Assembly: GCA_964017235.1 (NCBI GenBank) | Contig: OZ024936.1 | Coordinates: forward strand, 15,166,496-15,230,495 | DNA length: 64,000 nucleotides | From: Sabellastarte sp. h YS-2021 | Taxonomy: Eukaryota > Annelida > Polychaeta > Sabellida > Sabellidae | Direction: 5' to 3' | Part shown: one piece after another, positions 60,032 through 64,000 of the stretch | Numbering within the stretch: position 1 is the first letter of the stretch | Layout of the letters: the number at the start of each line of letters is the position of its first letter | Made by a program: the position numbers and the translations under genes | Notes under the pieces: model-generated | Seen by the model: only the letters and a program-made list of their open reading frames with translations | What the model was told of the DNA's origin: nothing | The model's database searches: none

Positions 60032-63000
60032 CTGAAAGTAAATTGCATGTGTTATATTAGTGGTCTTCTCCTTTCTTAAAACTCTATCCAAAATGATTTA
60101 AAGGGGCTTGAAACAGATAAAATGTGATGTTTTCTTTACTTAGATCACCAGTGTGGTAAAACCTTAGACACACATATATGTGCTATAAATTGTCATGAGA
60201 AATAAGTTATATGGATAGATATTGTAAATTAAGAAAGCCATCTTAATCCATGTTTTGTCACAAGGGTCAAAGTTGTGCTTTTCTGTCCCATTCAACAGCC
60301 AGGGCCATATTGGGACAGGTTCTCAGCATTGTCACTTGTGTTGTTGTTTAAAATAGTTCTATTGCATGCTAAAACCTGCAGAGTAGTGTAATAACTTTCT
60401 GTCTGCATTTCAGTTCAGTTCCAGTAGCCTAAACTTTATAAAATTCTGCAATTATTACATGACTTTCACATTTGGGGTTGTGGATTTTATTTTAGTTCGC
60501 AGCAATATACGAGAAATTTTATCTGGCATTACAAATATGACAATAACAGCTGAAACTGCATCTAGAAACATTATGTAAATTTAACAAGATGACGAGAGTA
60601 ATAATATTTCAACTACATGTTTAATGATCGAAAATGTCCCTGTAAAGCTACAGGCAGTATTTCTACAAAAATCATGTAAACTGTCAGGGAAAATGTGTGT
60701 AAATACTCCAAGCACAAATTTTGACCAGTTGAAAACAGTTGAAAATACAAAATAGCTCAGTAGTTTACTTGCAGAAGACTGGAATGAGGCATTACATGTG
60801 AAATACTGCTTGTAATGTAATAGGGACATGAACAAAGAATATTTTACAGTGATTGCGCCTTAGCCAACAGGTGTTAAGTGGTCTGGGATATTGGTACAAG
60901 AAAAGTCAATTCCACATTGATTCTTTAAAGACTTAGTTGTAGCAATGAAGTACTGAATAGCATAATACCCAGCCTAAATCCCTGTTTGGTAGCTACTGTT
61001 ATTTTTTATTACAGAGCATCAATAATCATGCAAAATTTACACAAGATGTTAGGAACAGGGGATAGGTATAAAGCTTTACAGGAAATATACACAATAGCAC
61101 ATAAACAACATTTTAAATGGTGACACTAAGAAATTATACTAAATTACAGAGCAGTGTAAAGGATAAAAACCCCTTTTCTATTAATTGTTGACTAAATTAA
61201 TTTATATACTGTACAAATAAGATATTACCCAACTGGCCAGTCAGAAAAACTGCCTTGAAAGAAGGGGTCTGAGTGAAGTCTAGGAATGAGAATCTCTTCT
61301 ACTTTAGGAACATCATGACCAAACATGTTCTTCAGGACAGCCACCGCCTCTGCCTTTACTTCTTCATCTAAAGTAACAAAAAGTAACTAAGAAGTACATA
61401 TTGTTATTTTAACTCATAAGGCAATAAATTGGACATCACAGCTTAAATAAATGTTCAGGTGTTAAGAATTTTTATTGTTTGGAATATTTTTTGATAAATG
61501 TAAGACATAAGAATCATTATGATCATACATATGTCTTATGGGGGCCACGGTGGCAGAGTGGTAACACTCTCGCCTCCCACCTCTGAGGCTGGGGTTTGGT
61601 TCCTGTCATGGCCTCAAGTGGGAAAGCTGGTAGTTGCTTGCCGTTGGTCGGCAGTTTACAGTACAGAACCCTAGCGAACTCTATGTACTGGCTTCCTCTG
61701 CCCTTCCAACTACCCGTCATGATATGACCTGTACAGTGTTCAAAGCAACGTAAAACACCAAATAAATAAATGCATATGTCTTATGATCTTTTTTGACATT
61801 CAGCATTCTATACTTTCAGGGAATTTAGAAATTCTTATTGGATATTGTAAGAATATGAGTAATGCATAATATAAAAAGCATATTAATGATATTAATATTA
61901 TGATTAATTTTTGAACCAACTAATTTATCAATCAATCAGTGTGAGTCATTTAAAAATATATCACCTGACTGACCTGTAAAATCAGTTAATCAGTCAATCA
62001 ATCCAAATTTATCGGTCATTCAAATAGCTTACATAGAGCATTTAATCAATCAATCAATCAATTGATTAATCGAATCAATGAATCATTTGAAATTTTAATG
62101 GCATAATCAATAAATAATTTGAACAGTTAATCACCTACTACTGCTATTGCAATTTGAAGTTATTCAATCAGTCAATCACCCAACTTACCTGTAGAAGCCT
62201 GCACTCTCCTGGCTTCTGCTCCGGTCACTTCCACCTGTAGTATGTGACTGCCTGGCATGGCTTTATTGATGTTATGCCAGACAGTGAAATATCCCTTCCG
62301 CTTGGAGGCATAAATGATCCATTCAGTATCATATGGAATGAACCAGATGATATTGGGGTGAAACCTCACATAAATGTGGATAAAGTCATTCATGGCAAAC
62401 TGCAAGTTGAAAAAGGGTATTACTTATCCTGTGAAGGACAGTTGGTGAAATAGTTTGTAAACATAAGTTAAAGGGTGTAATTGTAATAATCAACTAACTG
62501 AAGTAAAATAGTATAAATGGAAATATAGGGAAACAAAATAAACATTCTCGTTAATGTAATAATAATAAATCAATAATCTAAATTCCAAGTTTAAAAAGTC
62601 ATGTATCAAAGTTCAAAGTTTTTATGTCCTTCTCAATGGTAATATCACATGGAAAATGGTCATTAATGTATTCCAGATGCTATCATAAGCTGGGTTTAAA
62701 CCCACAACCAAAAGATCAAAAGCCGAGTGATCAAATGCCAAACTTGTTAACCACTTGCCCATTTTTGCTTTATTATAACACTCTAACACCTCAAAGTTTA
62801 TTTTTCATATTCTAGATGTGTCGTGTGTCAGCATTATTTGGTTTCAACAGCATCGAAAGAGCAATCATACATTGAAGTAAAATATCTTATGTTTCTTGGT
62901 TATAAAACTGTGATGGGTAATCTATTTGATATACTTAAATATGCCCAATATTTTTGTAATTTTAAAATGTTGAATATTTCATTGTTTTGCTTAGAGTATG

Positions 63001-63943
63001 TATGCTGTATGACTTGAATTTGTCTCTATTTTACACATTTTCCTTCTTTAGATTCTTGTCAAATGATATGGCAAAATTATTTCCCAAAGAAATAGTCTCC
63101 CATAGATTATCAATCTTTTGATGGGAAAAGCTCTACTGGTTTTACACTACTCATTCTTTTGTCGTAATTTGCTAAGTTTAGTGTGTGAAACCACATCAGT
63201 TTTATTCAAATGGCTAATTATGGTTGTTTTACTTATTCTTTGTCAAAAATTCATGGCACCTATGAGTGCAACATATTTAAAGAACAAATGTCAAATATCA
63301 GGAAAGATATTCACAAAAGAGATCAACAAGATAATACATCAAGTATAGAGATTTTTACTAAAATTTTGTCTCATCCTTTACTGATCCCCTTGTAAATACA
63401 GCCCTAGTTCAGAGTTAAGCTATTGTCCCACTTATTATCTGCTTGGTCACTGAATTACAGGGCTGTTCCAGTTTGCAGCATAGTTGTTTAACCTCTTTGC
63501 AATGGCCATTCTAGAGTATACTGTTACCAAAAGCATGTACTCTTAAATGTTACCTGGATTGGTCAACCCCCTTGCTAAATGTCTTTTAGAACTATTCAAA
63601 TACAAAAGGTTGTCCTCAATCTAGAACAGAATTCTGCTTAAACACCTCACCTGCCATTTGGTACACTCAAGTTATTGTCCAAATTACACTCAGTATCTAA
63701 AGTATCTTACTGCATGCAGTGATTCCAGCTTCCATTCAGGTAGGGCAGGATAGAACTGTACCAAGGAATTCTGCAAAACTCCAATACTGAAAGTTACGAT
63801 CACTTACGATCACCTTACGATCTTTTATATCAAGTATCTTACTGCATGCAGTGATTCCAGCTTCCATTCAGGTAGGGCAGGATAGAACTGTACCAAGGAA
63901 TTCTGCAAAACTCCAATACTGAAAGTTACGATCACTTTCTTCC
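59683..63943 (-). CDS. Flavin-containing amine oxidase, 3' part of gene (polyamine-oxidase-like), partial
   Basis: Four exons join in frame: 63843-63943, 62189-62399, 61229-61367, 59683-60031. The order reads KKVIVTFSIGVLQNSL, LPEWKLESLHA, FAMNDFIHIYVRF, IIYASKRKGYFTVWHN, VEVTGAEARRVQAST, VLKNMFGHDVPKVEEI, then SDWPVGYTRSQ, APIGSIHFAGEGFSLHQFGY and VQGALLSGEDVGRNVA. These are the substrate-domain and C-terminal FAD-binding motifs (WPVG, F.GE, GYVxGALLSG) of the amine oxidase family. The pattern is closest, from memory, to plant-type polyamine oxidases. Upstream exons with the N-terminal FAD (GxGxxG) fold lie beyond 64000. The C-terminus is unusual: Cys-rich GCTYRFSLNYDPDAQIDDGS-C, then a hydrophobic end (ITVVMIILQVLIC) that could be a GPI-attachment or membrane signal. 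A polyamine or L-amino-acid substrate is undecided. Confidence 0.82.
60270..60342 (-). mobile_element. SINE family 3, 3' fragment
   Basis: The + strand reads CTGTCCCATTCAACAGCCAG, GGCCATATTGGGACAGG, TTCTCAGC, the reverse of the family 3 tail. It lies in an amine oxidase intron. Confidence 0.55.
61229..61367 (-). CDS. Amine oxidase exon
   Basis: 139 nt between GTTACTTTAG and CCAGTTGG|GTAATA. It encodes DEEVKAEAVAVLKNMFGHDV to SDWPVG. Confidence 0.82.
61541..61772 (+). mobile_element. SINE family 1 in an amine oxidase intron
   Basis: Head GGGGCCACGGTGGCAGAGTG, body, tail CACCAAATAAATAAATG. The target duplication CATATGTCTTATG is perfect (61528-61540 and 61773-61785). Confidence 0.87.
61930..62120. 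repeat. AATC-rich low-complexity tract
   Basis: Interrupted AATCAATC-type repeats (for example 62044-62070) lie in an amine oxidase intron. Confidence 0.6.
62189..62399 (-). CDS. Amine oxidase exon
   Basis: 211 nt between CAACTTGCAG and TCTACAG|GTAAGTT. It encodes FAMNDFIHIYVRFHPNIIWF to ARRVQAST. Confidence 0.83.
62620..62765 (-). mobile_element. Degenerate tRNA-derived SINE
   Basis: A B-box-like GTGGGTTTAAACCCAGC and an A-box-like TGGTTAACAAGTTTGGCATT are on the minus strand. Confidence 0.4.
63711..63807 (-). pseudogene. Duplicated amine oxidase exon lacking its own acceptor
   Basis: Identical to 63843 upward as far as GTGATCG, offset 132 bp, with the same donor. The upstream TTTATGTAG acceptor and first codons are replaced by repeats of GATCGTAAG. 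It would need the internal TTTCAG as a cryptic acceptor. Confidence 0.65.
63843..63943 (-). CDS. Amine oxidase exon, complete copy
   Basis: 101 nt between TTTATGTAG and CATGCA|GTAAGAT. It encodes KKVIVTFSIGVLQNSLVQFY to ESLHA. Confidence 0.72.
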
Positions 63944-64000
63944 CTACATAAAGACAGTATTGTCACATTATTATTATTAAATTGTTATTTTTCTGTATTT

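Overview
The window is animal genomic DNA, AT-rich and intron-rich, with GT-AG introns, TATA-like promoters, AATAAA signals and many short interspersed repeats (SINEs) and MITEs. No bacterial, plasmid or CRISPR features are present. A marine mollusc, probably a gastropod, is the best guess. It rests on tRNA-derived SINEs ending in a '...GGCTGTTGAACGGGACGTAAAAC' type tail, secreted Ly6-type proteins and giant threonine mucins. This is inference; no species was identified.

The main content is a tandem array of three paralogous minus-strand genes (A, B, C), each reconstructed with the same five coding exons and intron phases. Exon 1 is a signal peptide (73 nt). Exons 2 and 3 (86 and 157 nt) together encode one 10-cysteine Ly6/uPAR three-finger domain. 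Exon 4 is a 45-nt linker. The last exon encodes a Thr/Pro/Ala mucin domain ending in a short amphipathic helix. Gene A (5940-19073) encodes about 2657 aa with a 7.6-kb mucin exon. Gene B (27521-31695) keeps the Ly6 domain, but its mucin exon has shrunk to about 58 codons and the expected 3' splice site reads TG instead of AG. Gene C (38752-46798) encodes about 1192 aa with a different mucin repeat period and an extra helical segment. Genes A and B lie in a tandem segmental duplication (about 5.3-26.5 kb and 26.5-37.1 kb). The two copies differ by insertions with clean target-site duplications, so their order can be worked out.

Other content: 1-5.3 kb is repeat-derived DNA without a gene. At 52.3-54.0 kb is a decayed transposon-like unit: an array of CCGACAGGCC-like motifs, a TATA box and a broken MADF (Myb/SANT-like) gene. 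At 56.1 kb is a second member of the MITE family also found in intron 2 of gene A. At 59.7-63.9 kb are the 3' exons of a minus-strand flavin amine oxidase gene (polyamine-oxidase-like) that runs off the right end. It carries an unusual Cys-rich NYDP/DDGSC C-terminal module, and one of its exons is partly duplicated.

The likely biology of genes A-C is a secreted mucus or surface-gel component with a folded Ly6 head, a heavily O-glycosylated rod and a self-associating helical tail. Sequence supports the domain order; the function is inferred.
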